NCBI GenBank assembly: GCA_963745675.1
Contig: CAVUYM010000009.1
Coordinates: forward strand, 434,001-498,000
Reading direction: 5' to 3'
Length of the DNA stretch: 64,000 nucleotides
Source of the DNA: JAUIIK01 sp963745675
GTDB lineage: Bacteria; Chloroflexota; Chloroflexia; Thermomicrobiales; CFX8
Positions 9,256 to 20,079 of this stretch are shown here, in pieces. Position 1 is the stretch's first letter. The number at the start of each line of letters is the position of its first letter. The translations under genes and the position numbers were made by a program. A model generated the notes under the pieces. The model was not told the origin of the DNA and searched no databases. It saw nothing but the letters and a program-made list of their open reading frames with translations.

Positions 9256-10653
9256 TACGCCTTCACGACGTACTAGCTGGAACAGGTGGCACGCTGCACG
9301 GCAATCCACCACCGGACCTGCTCTTTGGCAAAGTCGTCCACGATTCCCGCCTCATCACCCCTGGAGATCTCTTCGTCGCGCTTCACGGTGAACAGATGGA
9401 CGGTCACCTGTTCATCGATGATGCGCTAAGAGCAGGGGCTGCCGGGGCGCTCGTCGATCATGAATGGATGAGACAACAGCCCACCGACGCGCCGGCGTTT
9501 GTTGCGATTGAAGTTCCCGATACGCTCGACGCGCTACACCGACTGGCTACCTATTGGCGCGCTCTTTTCGACGTGCGCATGGTCGGCATTACCGGGAGCA
9601 TTGGCAAGTCGAGCACAAAAGAAGTGATCGCTTCCGTCGCGGGCGCCCGATTCAACGTCCTCAAGAGTGTGGGAAGTTACAACAATGAAGTCGGACTCCC
9701 GGTCAGCGTCCTGCAACTCACGCCCGATACGGACGTGGCAGTTCTTGAGATGGGCGGGGCATACAGGTTCGGGGAGATAACCGAACTCGCCCAGATTGCG
9801 AAACCGGATATCGGTGTCGTCACGAATGTCACCCATTCTCACCTGTCCCGCATGGGATCGCTCGAAGCAATTGCCCAAACGAAGGTGGAACTTGATCAAA
9901 GCTCTCCCCGATGACGGCCTCGCGCTGTTGAATGCAGATGATGCTCGCGTTGCTGCTATGGCTGTTGAGGCCAGTTGCCGCGTTGTAACTTACGGGCTGT
10001 CCGAGGCAAGCGACCTACAAGCATTCGATGTCGACGGTCTGGGCCAGGACGGGATTCAATTTACTCTGCGCCACGGCGAGCGCTCCGACAGAATTACCGT
10101 CCCTTTGCTCGGTCGCCACAGTGTACACATGACCCTGGCGGGAATAGGAGTCGGCTTCGAGCTTGGTATGGATCTGGCCGAGATCTTGCGTGGCTTTGAA
10201 TCGCCGGACGTTCAATTGCGCTTGATCTTGACTCCGGCGATCAATGGCGCGACGATACTCGACGACCACTACAACGCGAATCCCGCGTCAAGCAATGCCG
10301 CGCTAACCCTGCTTGCAGATCTCGACGCATCACGTCGCATTGCTGTCTTGGGCGACATGCTGGAGATGGGTGAATTTGAGGAGGAAGCGCATCGAATCGT
10401 CGGGAGGCGTGTTGCTGAGGTGGCGGATGCATGCTTTACCGTCGGGCCACGAGCGCGTTTCATCCACGATGAATTCCGTCAACGACGTCCGGACTTTCCT
10501 GCGGATCATTTCGATTCGAAAGATGAGCTAGCCGAGGCCATGCGTGGTTTCATCAGCGAAGGCGACCTTGTACTCGTAAAGGGATCGAGGGGCGTCCAGA
10601 TGGAAACTGTCATCGATGCGCTACGTTCCCAGTCTGCGGATGGGACCTCGTGA
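9252..10653 (+). CDS. murF: UDP-MurNAc-tripeptide:D-Ala-D-Ala ligase MurF, one frameshift
   Basis: ATP-dependent Mur ligase that adds the D-Ala-D-Ala dipeptide to UDP-MurNAc-tripeptide in the cytoplasm. The N-domain has VHDSRLITPGDLFVAL. The P-loop GITGSIGKSSTKE follows, then NNEVGLP and LEMGG. The C-domain has ILDDHYNANPASSNAAL, a MurF hallmark, and VKGSRGVQME. One extra T near 9893 moves the frame between the two halves. The start is GTG 9252, overlapping the ftsI stop. murE, which usually precedes murF, is absent. Without the MurF-specific YNANP block MurE would have been considered. Confidence 0.93.
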
Positions 10654-11675
10654 CCCGCATACTCAGCGACCTGTTCAACCTGAATGGGTCGATCATGCCG
10701 GTCGATCCGCTCGACAACCTGGCGCTATCACTCGCGCTCTCCGGCCTGGCATTCCTGCTTGTGCTCATCGCTGGCCGGCCATTTATCGAACTACTGCGGC
10801 GTCGGAAAATCGGCAAGCAGATTCGCATTGACGGCCCCGAGGGACACATGGAGAAGATGGGAACGCCGACGATGGGCGGCATTCTTTTCAATGGAGCAGT
10901 CGCCATCCTGACACTCGTCTTCAACGTGTATGGCCGGGAATCGGCATTGTTGCTGCTCGGGGTTCTCTTGTGTTGTTCGGTGCTGGGCGCGGTCGATGAT
11001 CGCTTGAACCTTGTGGGCGGTCCCTCGGCCGGTTTGGCGGGTCGATTCAAGATGATCTGGCTGACTCTCTTCGCAACCGGTACGGCCATGGTTCTCTATT
11101 TCCCACTGGGACTTCGCAGCGCGTTCATACCCGGATACGGCAAACTCGAAATCGGGCTCGTCTACATCCCGATTGCGATCTTCGTGATCGTTGGCTTTGC
11201 GAATGCGGTAAACCTGACTGACGGTCTGGATACGCTTGCAGGTGGCACCGCAGCTGTGGCGTTCGTCGCCTACGGCATCATCGCGTTTCTTCAGGGTCAG
11301 ATTCAGGTCGTGACATTTTGCTTCACGATGGTTGGGGCGCTCTTCGGTTTCCTCTGGTACAACTCACATCCCGCCCAGGTGTTTATGGGGGACACTGGCT
11401 CGCTAGCCCTTGGGGCGTCGCTAGCGACGGCTGCATTCATGACCGGGCAGTGGTTGCTGCTACCGGTTGTCGGGGCGGTCTTCGTCGCCGAAGCAGCTTC
11501 GGTTTCGATGCAGGTTGGCTACTTCAAGCTCACGAAAGGCAAGCGTATCTTTCGTATGACTCCGCTACACCATCACTTCGAACTCATTGGCTGGAGCGAG
11601 CCGCGGATTACCTTGCGGTTCTGGCTCGTCGGGATGATGGCTGGTTTGCTCGGCGTGGCACTGGCGCTTATCTGA
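10650..11675 (+). CDS. mraY: Phospho-MurNAc-pentapeptide transferase MraY
   Basis: Polytopic membrane enzyme that makes lipid I from UDP-MurNAc-pentapeptide and undecaprenyl phosphate. It is intact at 341 residues with about ten hydrophobic helices. Conserved sites: GTPTMGG, VDDRLN (the DD pair), NAVNLTDGLD, FMGDTGSLALG and the triple His MTPLHHHFE near the C-terminus. The start is GTG 10650, overlapping the murF stop (GTGA). The TGA end shares one base with the murD ATG. Confidence 0.97.
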   Translation: MTRILSDLFNLNGSIMPVDPLDNLALSLALSGLAFLLVLIAGRPFIELLRRRKIGKQIRIDGPEGHMEKMGTPTMGGILFNGAVAILTLVFNVYGRESALLLLGVLLCCSVLGAVDDRLNLVGGPSAGLAGRFKMIWLTLFATGTAMVLYFPLGLRSAFIPGYGKLEIGLVYIPIAIFVIVGFANAVNLTDGLDTLAGGTAAVAFVAYGIIAFLQGQIQVVTFCFTMVGALFGFLWYNSHPAQVFMGDTGSLALGASLATAAFMTGQWLLLPVVGAVFVAEAASVSMQVGYFKLTKGKRIFRMTPLHHHFELIGWSEPRITLRFWLVGMMAGLLGVALALI

Positions 11676-13081
11676 TGAGTGATCTACGCGGTAAGAACGC
11701 CCTGGTGCTCGGGCTAGGTCTCAATCAGGGTGGCGTTGGAGTTGCGCGTTACCTCGTTGGCGAGGGCGCCAATGTCCTTGTAACGGACATGCAGCCGGCA
11801 AGCCGCTTGGTTGAGTCGCTCGTCGCGCTTGTTGACCTGCCCATACGCTATACGCTGGGCGAACATGACGAGGCGGATTTCGACTGGGCGGAGATAGTCG
11901 TGCGGAACCCGGGTGTGCCGCGCGAATCGCGCTGGTTGCAACGTGCGCGGGAGCGTGACGTACGTATCGAGATGGAGATGACCCTCTTTTTCCGGGCGTC
12001 TCCCGCTCCAATCATCGGGGTGACCGGCACGAAAGGTAAAACCACGACCGCGACGATGGTCGCGACGTTGTTGCGCGAGCATTGGCCTGCTGTCCAGGTC
12101 GCGGGAAACATGGGACGCAGCGCCGTCCTCGAACTCGATTCGCTTGATCCAGATGTGCCTGTCATCCTGGAGCTATCGTCATTCCAGATCGAAGGTCTCA
12201 TCGAGCAACAACTATCGCCACACATAGCAGTCATTACGAACATCTCTGAAGATCATCTGGACAGATATCCAACGTTTGATGTCTATGCTCAGGTCAAAGC
12301 GGATCTTGCCCGGCACCAGACTTCTTCCGATTGGATCCTGTTCAATCGAGACGACGCCCTTCTGAGTGAACTGGTCCGTGGGCTACCCGGGCAGCGGGCG
12401 TCGTTCGGACTGGAAGAAACTAGCGAACTGAACGCGTTCTGGATCGAGGATGGAACCTTCGCTGGACGGCTAGAGGGCGAAACGTTCGACTTGGGCGATG
12501 TCAATCGCTTGCAGATGCCGGGCCAGCATGCGCAGCTTAATGCGCTGGCAGCAATTGCGTCGGCAACCCTGGCTGGTGTGCCGAAGGCGGTGATTGAGCG
12601 AGCCATTCCGCGGATACAACCGATCGCGGATCGCATGGAAGCGGTGGCGACTATTGCCGGAATCGAATTCATCAATGACACGACGGCAACGGTTCCAGTA
12701 GCAGCGATAGCCGCGCTGCGTGCCTGCGCGGGACAGTCCATTGTGGCTATCGCTGGAGGCTCCGAGAAACAAATCTCGATGGAACAGTTTGCCGAGGAAT
12801 TGGCGGAGCGAGCGAAGGCAGTGGTGCTCCTCGACGGCGATGCGACTCCCGGATTGCAGCGACACCTCAATGCAACGGGATTTGACGCGATACATGGTCC
12901 ATGCGGTTCGATGTCTGAAGCTGTTCGGCTAGCTGCGGGCCTCGCTAGCGAGGGTGACGTTGTTCTCCTATCGCCTGGCTGCGCGAGTTTCGGGATGTTC
13001 CGCAATGAGTTTGACCGAGGGAGGCAGTTTCGGGAAGTGGTTCGCAGCCTGAAACCGGCAGACTTTGGAGTGTCTGAATGA
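11675..13081 (+). CDS. murD: UDP-MurNAc-L-alanine:D-glutamate ligase MurD
   Basis: Mur ligase that adds D-Glu. 468 residues, intact. The N-terminal Rossmann-like domain has LGLGLNQGGVGVARYL, the ATP P-loop VTGTKGKTTT is at residues 116-125, then LELSSFQIE and NISEDHLDRY, which are MurD hallmarks. The C-domain has FINDTTAT and LLSPGCASFGMF. ATG 11675 forms a TGATG junction with mraY; the open frame extends upstream inside mraY but that part is not coding. The stop overlaps ftsW. Confidence 0.97.
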   Translation: MSDLRGKNALVLGLGLNQGGVGVARYLVGEGANVLVTDMQPASRLVESLVALVDLPIRYTLGEHDEADFDWAEIVVRNPGVPRESRWLQRARERDVRIEMEMTLFFRASPAPIIGVTGTKGKTTTATMVATLLREHWPAVQVAGNMGRSAVLELDSLDPDVPVILELSSFQIEGLIEQQLSPHIAVITNISEDHLDRYPTFDVYAQVKADLARHQTSSDWILFNRDDALLSELVRGLPGQRASFGLEETSELNAFWIEDGTFAGRLEGETFDLGDVNRLQMPGQHAQLNALAAIASATLAGVPKAVIERAIPRIQPIADRMEAVATIAGIEFINDTTATVPVAAIAALRACAGQSIVAIAGGSEKQISMEQFAEELAERAKAVVLLDGDATPGLQRHLNATGFDAIHGPCGSMSEAVRLAAGLASEGDVVLLSPGCASFGMFRNEFDRGRQFREVVRSLKPADFGVSE

Positions 13082-14349
13082 GAGGGCTCTTTCGTTTTGT
13101 TGCCGGTCCGCGCTCGCACGAGCCGGACTGGTGGTTGCTTGCGATCGTAGCGACGCTGGTCACGATCGGGACGGTGATGGTCTTCTCTGCAACGACTGGC
13201 ATGGAGCCGGGCGGGACCGGGGCTAACGCGTATCTCGTCCGCCATCTGATATTCATCGGGCTTGGCGTCATTGCGATGTTTGTCATGATGCATATTGACT
13301 ATCACCTGTGGCGATCCTTGAGCATGCCTGCCATCTTCGGGACGCTCGTTCTTCTCCTTCTGGTCCTTGTAATGGGTACCGAGGTGTATGGAGCGCGTCG
13401 CTGGTTTGATCTTGGGGTGACTCAGGCTCAACCAAGTGAACTCGCAAAACCTGCCTTCGTCATCTATCTTGCGGCATGGCTCTGTGGCCAGGGATCGCGC
13501 CTCCAACACTGGGGTGTTGGCTTGCTCCAGTTTGGCGTCGTTCTCGGATCGCTGGTCGGGCTCGTCATGCTGGAACCAGATATGGGAACTTCGCTCGTCC
13601 TCGCAACGATCGGCATCGGAATGATGTTTGTGGCTGGCGCGCGCAAAGTTCATGCCGCTGGCCTGATCGTCTTCGGCGGGGTTTTCTTCATGTCGCTCGC
13701 GCTCTCAGCCGAATACCGGCGCGAGCGCATACTGGCGTTTCTCAACCCGGAGAGCAACACGAGTGACACTGGCTGGCATCTGCTCCAGGCGCGGCTTGCC
13801 CTCGGCGACGGTGGCCTGTTCGGTGTTGGGCTCGGCGCGAGTCGCCAGAAGTTCACCTGGTTGCCCGCTCCGCACAATGACGCGATATTTGCCGTCATTG
13901 GCGAAGAGCTCGGGATGATCGGGGCTATCCTCGTGATCGCACTCTTTGGGCTGCTCGGATATCGCGGGATGGCAATCGCCAGACGCTCATCAGACCGTTT
14001 CGGAATGCTTGTTGCGGTCGGGATCTCAACCTGGCTGATGTTTCAGGCGCTCTTCAATATTGGCGGCGTCAGTGCTGCTATACCGTTTACCGGGATAACG
14101 TTGCCTTTCATCTCCTATGGAGGGTCGTCGATGGTCGTCAGCCTGGCTGCTGTCGGAATTCTTATGAATGTTTCAAAGCAAACGATCACTCTGCCGGAGT
14201 CCGTTCGCGTGCAGACGCCAACCAGCCAGGTGATCGCGGCCGGAACTGTCGCGCAGATGATCGAGCCGTCTTTCAGTACCGATACATTTCACCATCATGT
14301 TGATCACCCTCCGGTCAATCGCACCGACGATTGGCGCAATGAATGGTGA
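13078..14349 (+). CDS. ftsW: Peptidoglycan glycosyltransferase FtsW (SEDS family)
   Basis: 423-residue SEDS membrane protein that polymerises lipid II at the septum together with FtsI. About ten membrane helices are visible. Conserved SEDS features: GARRWFDLG with the following QPSELAK, LEPDMGTS, and near the end LPFISYGGSSM. The hydrophilic tail of about 60 residues ends in a His-rich stretch. ATG 13078 overlaps the murD stop. Location beside murD and ftsI in dcw favours FtsW over RodA. murG is not found in the 18-bp space before murC. Confidence 0.95.
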   Translation: MRGLFRFVAGPRSHEPDWWLLAIVATLVTIGTVMVFSATTGMEPGGTGANAYLVRHLIFIGLGVIAMFVMMHIDYHLWRSLSMPAIFGTLVLLLLVLVMGTEVYGARRWFDLGVTQAQPSELAKPAFVIYLAAWLCGQGSRLQHWGVGLLQFGVVLGSLVGLVMLEPDMGTSLVLATIGIGMMFVAGARKVHAAGLIVFGGVFFMSLALSAEYRRERILAFLNPESNTSDTGWHLLQARLALGDGGLFGVGLGASRQKFTWLPAPHNDAIFAVIGEELGMIGAILVIALFGLLGYRGMAIARRSSDRFGMLVAVGISTWLMFQALFNIGGVSAAIPFTGITLPFISYGGSSMVVSLAAVGILMNVSKQTITLPESVRVQTPTSQVIAAGTVAQMIEPSFSTDTFHHHVDHPPVNRTDDWRNEW

Positions 14350-14367
14350 CTGAGCAGTAATGCAGGC

Positions 14368-15721
14368 ATGACTATTCCGGGCCCTCCCGCACATCTCCAT
14401 TTCGTTGGTATCGGTGGAATCGGGGTGAGCGGACTGGCGAGGCTGCTGCGGGCCAGGGGATATAACGTCTCGGGCTCGGACATGATCGCGTCGGACATCA
14501 CCGAGAGCCTCGAAGGGGAAGGCATCAAAGTAGCTATTGGGCATGATGCAGGGCATGTCGAAGGTGCGGATGTCGTAATCACAACCGCTGCTGCTAAAGC
14601 TGACAATGTCGAACTTGTCGCCGCGGCGGAAAGCGGCATTTCAGTGGTCAAACGAGCAGCCGTGCTCGGGCTGCTGGCCCGGGATTTCCGTCACCCTGGC
14701 AGTAGCTGGTACACACGGCAAGTCAACGACTTCGGGCATGGCCGCGGTCGCACTGGAAGAGGCAGGACTGCACCCGGGTTTCGCGGTCGGAGCGATCGTG
14801 CCGCCCTTCGGGACGAATGCCCGGGATAGCGGCGGGGAATATTTCGTCGTCGAAGCTGACGAGTACGACTATTCCTTCCTTCAGCTGGAGCCAGACGTCG
14901 CGATAGTGACGAACATCGAGCACGATCATCCCGATCTCTTTCCAGATTTTGAGCGTGTACTGGATGCATTTCACGATTTCACAAAGCGCATCCGGCCCGG
15001 TGGCGCGCTGGTCATCTCGGCTGATGATGCTGGTTGCCGAAGGCTGTTGGATCGCCTGGACGCTAGCGTCAACTTCTCAGTCGTCACCTTCGGCACCGGC
15101 TCGGCCGATTGGACAACTCGGAGGAGATTCGGTGCGTCGGAGCCCACCGGTCAGATGTTCGAGTTGCCATTGTCCGTGCCTGGCAGGCACAATCGATTCA
15201 ATGCCCTGGCGGTGCTTGCGTCGCGGCTGAAGGCTTGGAATCGATGCCGGGATGCTAATCGGCGGGCTGTCAAGCTTTAAGGGTGTCGGGCGGCGCTTCG
15301 AGATTATTCGAGAGGATGCCGAGGCTCGTCGTTGTCAGCGACTACGCGCATCATCCGACCGAGATAGTCGCGACTGTTGAAGCGGCGCGTGAACGTTACC
15401 CCAACCGAAGGATCGTCATTCTATTTCAACCGCATACATATTCTCGAACGAAGGCTATGGTCGCGAATTTTGCGCGCGCTCTGGACACTGCGCGATGCTG
15501 TAGTGCTCGCGGACATTTACGCGGCGCGCGAGGTTGACAACCTCGGGGTATCGTCGCAGACGATTGCAAACCAAATGCAATCGTCTGTCGAGGTTCGCGG
15601 TACTCCGATGGATGCGGCGGGACGCACGCGAGAAATTATCGAAGATGGTGACGTCGTGCTTGTGCTCGGAGCCGGTGACGTTGTTCAGGTAGCGGCGCAG
15701 ATCGCAGGGATGACACAGTGA
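14368..15721 (+). CDS. murC: UDP-MurNAc:L-alanine ligase MurC, several frameshifts
   Basis: First Mur ligase, adding L-Ala to UDP-MurNAc. The N-domain has FVGIGGIGVSGLARLL and GSDM. After a slip near 14695 come the P-loop AGTHGKSTT, VEADEYDYSF and TNIEHDHPD. After slips near 15230-15330 the C-domain has DYAHHPTEI, FQPHTYSRT and VVLADIYAARE. All are MurC-specific. The full span codes for about 450 residues. ATG 14368 lies 18 bp after ftsW. The stop TGA overlaps the murB GTG. Confidence 0.93.
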
Positions 15722-16685
15722 CCGCGCGACGAGCGAGCAAAGCCGAACCCATAGCCGTCGATGGCCATGGCGGTAGTCTATTTCGATCCAGCCCGATGCG
15801 CGGCTGGACCTCTATAGCACCTTCCGGGTTGGCGGACTGGCTGATTTTCTCGTGCGGGCTGGTGATGCGGAGGAAATCCGACTGGCCCTGAGCTGGGCGG
15901 CAGGAGCGAAAGCTTCCGGTGACGGTTTTCGGGGGCGGATCGAACATGCTGGTGTCCGACCTGGGCATGCGTGGACTGGTGCTCGTCGTACGCAAACCGG
16001 GCCGTGATGTCGCCTCCGAGATTCGGATCCTTGACGAAGAATCGACGCCGTAAAGTCCGGGTTCCGGCTTCGGCGCCGCTGACCTGGCTTGGTCGTGAAG
16101 CTTCGCAGCGAGGCTGGGCTGGACTTACCTGGGCGGTTGGGCTGCCGGGCAATGTCGGCGGAGCGACGGTCAATAATGCTGGCGCACATGGCACAGAATT
16201 CAAAGATGCGCTGGTCGATCTTCGTCTTGTTGAAGACAGTGGATCGCTTGTCGAACGGGATCAGCTGGTTGTCACCGGAGTACCGCATGACCCGCTTGAA
16301 AGCGCTGGGGAATCCAAAAGCACGAAGTTGTCGTTGACGTAACACTGAAGTTACAGCGCGGTGACGTGGCGAGAGCTGCAGCGATGAGGCTGAGGCACAC
16401 GCCGATTATCGCCGCAGCAGCCAGCCGACAGGAAAATGCGCGGGCTCCATCTTCAAGAATCCGCCTGGCGACTATTCAGGTCGCCTGATCGAAGAACTGG
16501 GACTCAAGGGCACGCGGGTCGGTGGTGCGGAAGTGTCTCCGAAGCATGCAAACTTCATTGTCAATGAAGATGGCGCGACCGCATCCGAGATCATCGAGTT
16601 GATTGCGCTGGTTCAAGCGCGGGTCAAGGCGGCAACAGGAATCCAACTGCAGACCGAAATCGAACGTGTTGGGGAGTGGGACTGA
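15718..16685 (+). CDS. murB: UDP-N-acetylenolpyruvoylglucosamine reductase MurB, several frameshifts
   Basis: FAD enzyme that reduces UDP-GlcNAc-enolpyruvate to UDP-MurNAc. Blocks in order, in different frames: YSTFRVGGLADFLVRAG, VTVFGGGSNMLVSD, WAVGLPGNVGGATVNNAGAHG (FAD and catalytic region), and the C-terminal SIFKNPPGDYSGRLIEE with GAEVSPKHANFIVN. SIFKNP and the final Glu-containing region are diagnostic. At least four frame changes occur (about 15790, 15905, 16050, 16310-16440). The start GTG 15718 overlaps murC; the TGA at 16683-16685 overlaps the ddl ATG. Confidence 0.92.
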
Positions 16686-17831
16686 TGGCCAGGGACGGGA
16701 GCACAATCGCCGAAGCGTGTCGGCGTCATTTTTGGCGGGCGTTCGGCCGAGCACGATGTCTCACTGCGTTCAGCGCTTACGATTATGGGCGCACTGATCG
16801 AGGCTGGTCACGACGTCGTGCCGATTGGTATCACGCGCGAAGGACAATGGCTTACCTCGGGCGACCCGATGGCTGAGCTTCAGGCTGGTTCGCCACTCTT
16901 CCAGATTGGCGAGACATCCAGTTTCGGACACGGACAGATTGAAGAAGCCGTCGAAACACTCGCGCTCGCTGCACGCAAATCGGGATCGGGTGGGCTCGTT
17001 CCAGCTAACGGCTGGGCTGGTGAGATCGACGTCATTTTCCCGGCGCTTCATGGCCCGATGGGAGAGGACGGTACGGTGCAGGGGCTCTTTGAGCTTGCCG
17101 GTGTGCCTTACGTCGGTGCGGGCGTACTGGCCTCATCCGTCGCGATGGACAAGGCGCTTTGCAAGCAGGTGCTCGATCAGGCAGGCATCCCGCAGGTGCC
17201 CTGGGTAACGACGCGGCGTCGAGACTGGAATCGCAATGCTGGAGAAGTGCTACAGGTGGTCGAGGATCTGCTGGGTTATCCCTGTTTCATCAAACCCGCA
17301 AATCTCGGCTCGAGTATTGGTATCTCGAAGGCAAGAGATCGAAAACAACTCGTCGAGGGTATCGACGAAGCGTGCCGGCATGATCGCCGCATCGTCATTG
17401 AGAAGGGCATCGAAGCTCGAGAATTTGAAGTGTCGGTGCTGGGCAACGACGATCCTATCGCTTCGGTTGTCGGTGAAATCATTCCCGGTGACGAGCATGA
17501 GTTTCTACGATTACGAAGCGAAATATGTTGACGATGATGCACAACTGGTCATTCCGGCGGATATTTCGGAAGCGACGTCAAATCGAGTGCGATGCATTGG
17601 CGGTCGCCGCGATTCAAAGAGATCGATTGCGCCGGTATCGCGAGGGTCGACTTCCTGCTCGACCGAACGACCGACGAGATCTACTGAATGAGATCAACAC
17701 GATTCCTGGTTTCACTTCAATCAGCATGTATCCAAAGCTCTGGGAGGCGACCGGCGTCGAGTTGTCGCGATCTCGTTGATCGGCTCCTGCAACTTGCAAT
17801 GGAACGCGCCGATGAGCGCCGCGGCGGATAG
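16685..17831 (+). CDS. ddl: D-alanine--D-alanine ligase, several frameshifts
   Basis: ATP-grasp enzyme making the D-Ala-D-Ala dipeptide used by MurF. The N-domain reads RVGVIFGGRSAEHDVSLRSA (after a slip before 16713). Then ALHGPMGEDGTVQGL, the ATP-grasp segment CFIKPANLGSSIGISKA, EVSVLGND and the C-terminal NEINTIPGFTSISMYPKLW. Frame changes also occur near 17500, 17620, 17690 and 17775. The length is about 380 residues. It ends at TAG 17829-17831, overlapping ftsQ by 20 bp. TGATG coupling with murB. Confidence 0.93.
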
Positions 17832-18559
17832 CCGGCGGCCGCGTGCTGTTCGTCGCCGCCGGCTGGGCGTGGTAACGGGCCGGCTGGATCAGGCGATGGC
17901 GAATGGCCGGATCCCGGCCATGCTAATCGTGATCGTGACCGGGCTCCTCCTCTATGCATTTCTATTTACCAATGATTTTCGGGTTGAAACAGTGGTCGTC
18001 GAAGGGTTGCAGTATGGCGATGGTGCGGCTGTCGTCGAAAGCTCTGGTCTACTCGACGTATCGGCCTTTCGCGCTCGTCCCGATGTCGCTGCAGCGCAAA
18101 TAGGCGTATTGCCATATGTCGAGAGCGTATCAGTGGAGTTTGCGTTTTCCGGGACAGGCGACGATCAGGATCGAAGAGCGGAAACCGATCTTGAACGTCG
18201 AGCAGGATGGAATCATCCGCCTCGTTTCAGCTGATGGATACGCCATTGCATCGAGCTTCGTCGAGGGATTGCCGGTACTCCATATTGATGGCCGCGGGGC
18301 GGTATCCGAGGATACCCTCAGCCCTGCAGTCGTATCCGCTGCACGGGCCGTCGCCGATGTCTACGGTCCCGACACCACCCTCAGTTGGGGTCCTGAAATC
18401 GGATTGGTGATGAAGATGGCTGACGATAGGTTGGTAATCTTCGGCGAACCTGATGGCATCGCCGCCAAGCTCGGTGTCCTGGCGGCGATTGAGGCTCAGA
18501 TAGATACCGAATGGTCCCAGCTCGATATTCGCGTGCCGACGCGCCCTTCCTATCGATAG
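17812..18559 (+). CDS. ftsQ: Cell division protein FtsQ/DivIB, one frameshift
   Basis: Bitopic divisome protein: an Arg-rich cytoplasmic N-terminus (RRPRAVRRRRLG), one membrane helix (AMLIVIVTGLLLYAFLF), then a POTRA-like segment starting VETVVVEGL with LPYVESVSVEF. A slip near 18150 joins PGQATIRIEERKPI, the FtsQ-type strand pair, and a domain ending at 18559. About 248 residues. ATG 17812 lies within the ddl end. The extracytoplasmic part would contact FtsL/FtsB. Confidence 0.88.
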
Positions 18560-18593
18560 CAGTTGCAATCCTGCGTCCAACGACCGGACGATG

Positions 18594-18603
18594 TGTACGT
18601 ACA
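18594..18603. repeat. Palindrome TGTACGTACA, copy 2 (ftsQ-ftsA gap)
   Basis: Identical to the 10-bp palindrome at 5457-5466 in the mraZ promoter. It shares its last three bases with the inverted repeat at 18601-18619. It lies in the 142-bp noncoding gap upstream of ftsA, where a second dcw promoter would be expected. Confidence 0.5.
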
Positions 18604-18619
18604 TCTTGTGATAAGATGT
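18601..18619. promoter_or_regulatory. Inverted repeat upstream of ftsA
   Basis: ACATCTT (18601-18607), a 5-bp centre GTGAT, and AAGATGT (18613-18619) form a perfect 7-bp-arm inverted repeat. TGTGATAAGAT within it resembles an extended -10 box. It could be an operator at an internal ftsA-ftsZ promoter. No convincing -35 box was found, so the promoter reading is tentative. Confidence 0.45.
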
Positions 18620-18701
18620 TGACGAGTTCTCACTCGTGGCACTCGCTGCGTGTAGCCGTTCCATTGCTACGGGTGACGTTGTGGGTAGAGGAGCAATTCG
18701 C

Positions 18702-20029
18702 ATGGCTGAGCAGCACTTCATTGGCATCGAAATTGGTTCGACGAAACTTGGGATTGCCGTCGCTTCCGGCGATCCTTCCGGAGGATTGAGATATCTAGGA
18801 CACGATAGTGTGCCCGTTGCCGGAATAAAACGTGGCGCGATTTTCGATCAAGCCGCCTTTTCAACGGCATTCGGGGAGGCGCATCCAGGTCGCAAGAGCG
18901 ATTGCCGGTCGGCCCGTTGCCGATATCGTCGTAAGCCTTAGCAGCTGGCTCGTCGATGCCCGGACAAATCAGGGGCAGATCAATATCGATACGGGCTATC
19001 CGATCTATCAGCCCGACATCGACCGAGTGATCGCTAACTCCCGAGAACCTGTCGACGAACAGTTTCAGCTTATTCACCGAGCGGTGCAGGGATTTGCGGT
19101 GAATGGTGAACGTTTGCTCAACCCGCTCGGCAGGGTCGGACGGACGCTGCACGTCTGGGTTCGCGACTTCAGCATCCCTTCGACGTTGGCCGAGGGCTTG
19201 CAAGCGCGCGGCTGCGGCGTACGATGCCCGAATTCACGCGATGGTGCCATCTGCCGTAGCGGCCGGCGAAGCGGTGCTCCGTCAGGATCAGCGCGAACGT
19301 GGCGTCGTGCTTCTCGATATTGGCGGCACACTGACTGATGTTGCCATCTACATCGATGGTGTGCTCTTCGATATTGGTGGTCTCGATCAGGGCGGCTATC
19401 AGATCACACAGGATCTGGCAGCAGTGCTCGGTGTCCCGCTTGATGTAGCGGAACGGCTCAAGATGTTGCATGGCGTAGCATCCTTGCACACGATGAAAGG
19501 GCTGGATATCGAATGGTCCCCGCGAGGCATCGCCCGGCTGCAGCGCGAAGCACGTGAAGGGACGTTGCGGCGCGATGTTCCGCGTGCAATTGCCGGCGCC
19601 CGCTACCAGCAATTGTTGACAGAAGTGCGCAAAAGTGTGGAATCTTCGGTATCGGGCTTGCAATTTCACGCTGGAGTTGTCATAACTGGTGGTAGCGCGA
19701 GTATGCCCGGTGTAGAGGAAGTCACCCGGGAGTTGCTCCAACTTGAGGTACATCGCGGTAACGTGTTGGATATGGAAGGATTTCCTTCGATCGATGATCC
19801 AGCCGCAAGCGTCGCGATCGGTCTTGTGCGATACTGTGGTACACGGGCACGCTCAGGTTCCACTTCGCGTCCAAGGCGCGAACAGGTACGGCAACTGTCG
19901 CCACAACAGTTCCCGTGGCGATCCGGTGGCGGCAACGAGCGCGAGCAGGCGCCCGATTCCGGGCGCCCCTGGGGACGCATCATGCGTGAATGGATGCGCG
20001 GATTTATCCCGGCAAGAACCGAGATCTGA
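18702..20029 (+). CDS. ftsA: Cell division protein FtsA, two frameshifts
   Basis: Actin-like membrane tether of FtsZ. N-terminal phosphate loop GIEIGSTKLGIAV, then PVAGIKRGAIFD. After a slip near 18875 comes the 1C region with TNQGQINI. After another near 19200 come LLDIGGTLTDVAIY, the FtsA/SHS2 region LAAVLGVPLDVAERLK and GVVITGGSASMPGV. The C-terminus ends with GRIMREWMRGFIP, an amphipathic membrane-targeting helix. About 440 residues. ATG 18702 follows AGAGGAG (18687-18693). It lies 50 bp before ftsZ. Confidence 0.93.
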
Positions 20030-20079
20030 CTTCCTCAGCCGGGTTTGGGCCAGACAGCGGAGCAGGCAGGAGATGACAC

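Noticed and set aside
12289..13653. 454-codon antisense open frame
   Set aside because: It lies opposite murD and ftsW, which are clearly coding; composition is Ser/Arg/His-rich as expected of a shadow frame and no motif or ribosome site supports it.
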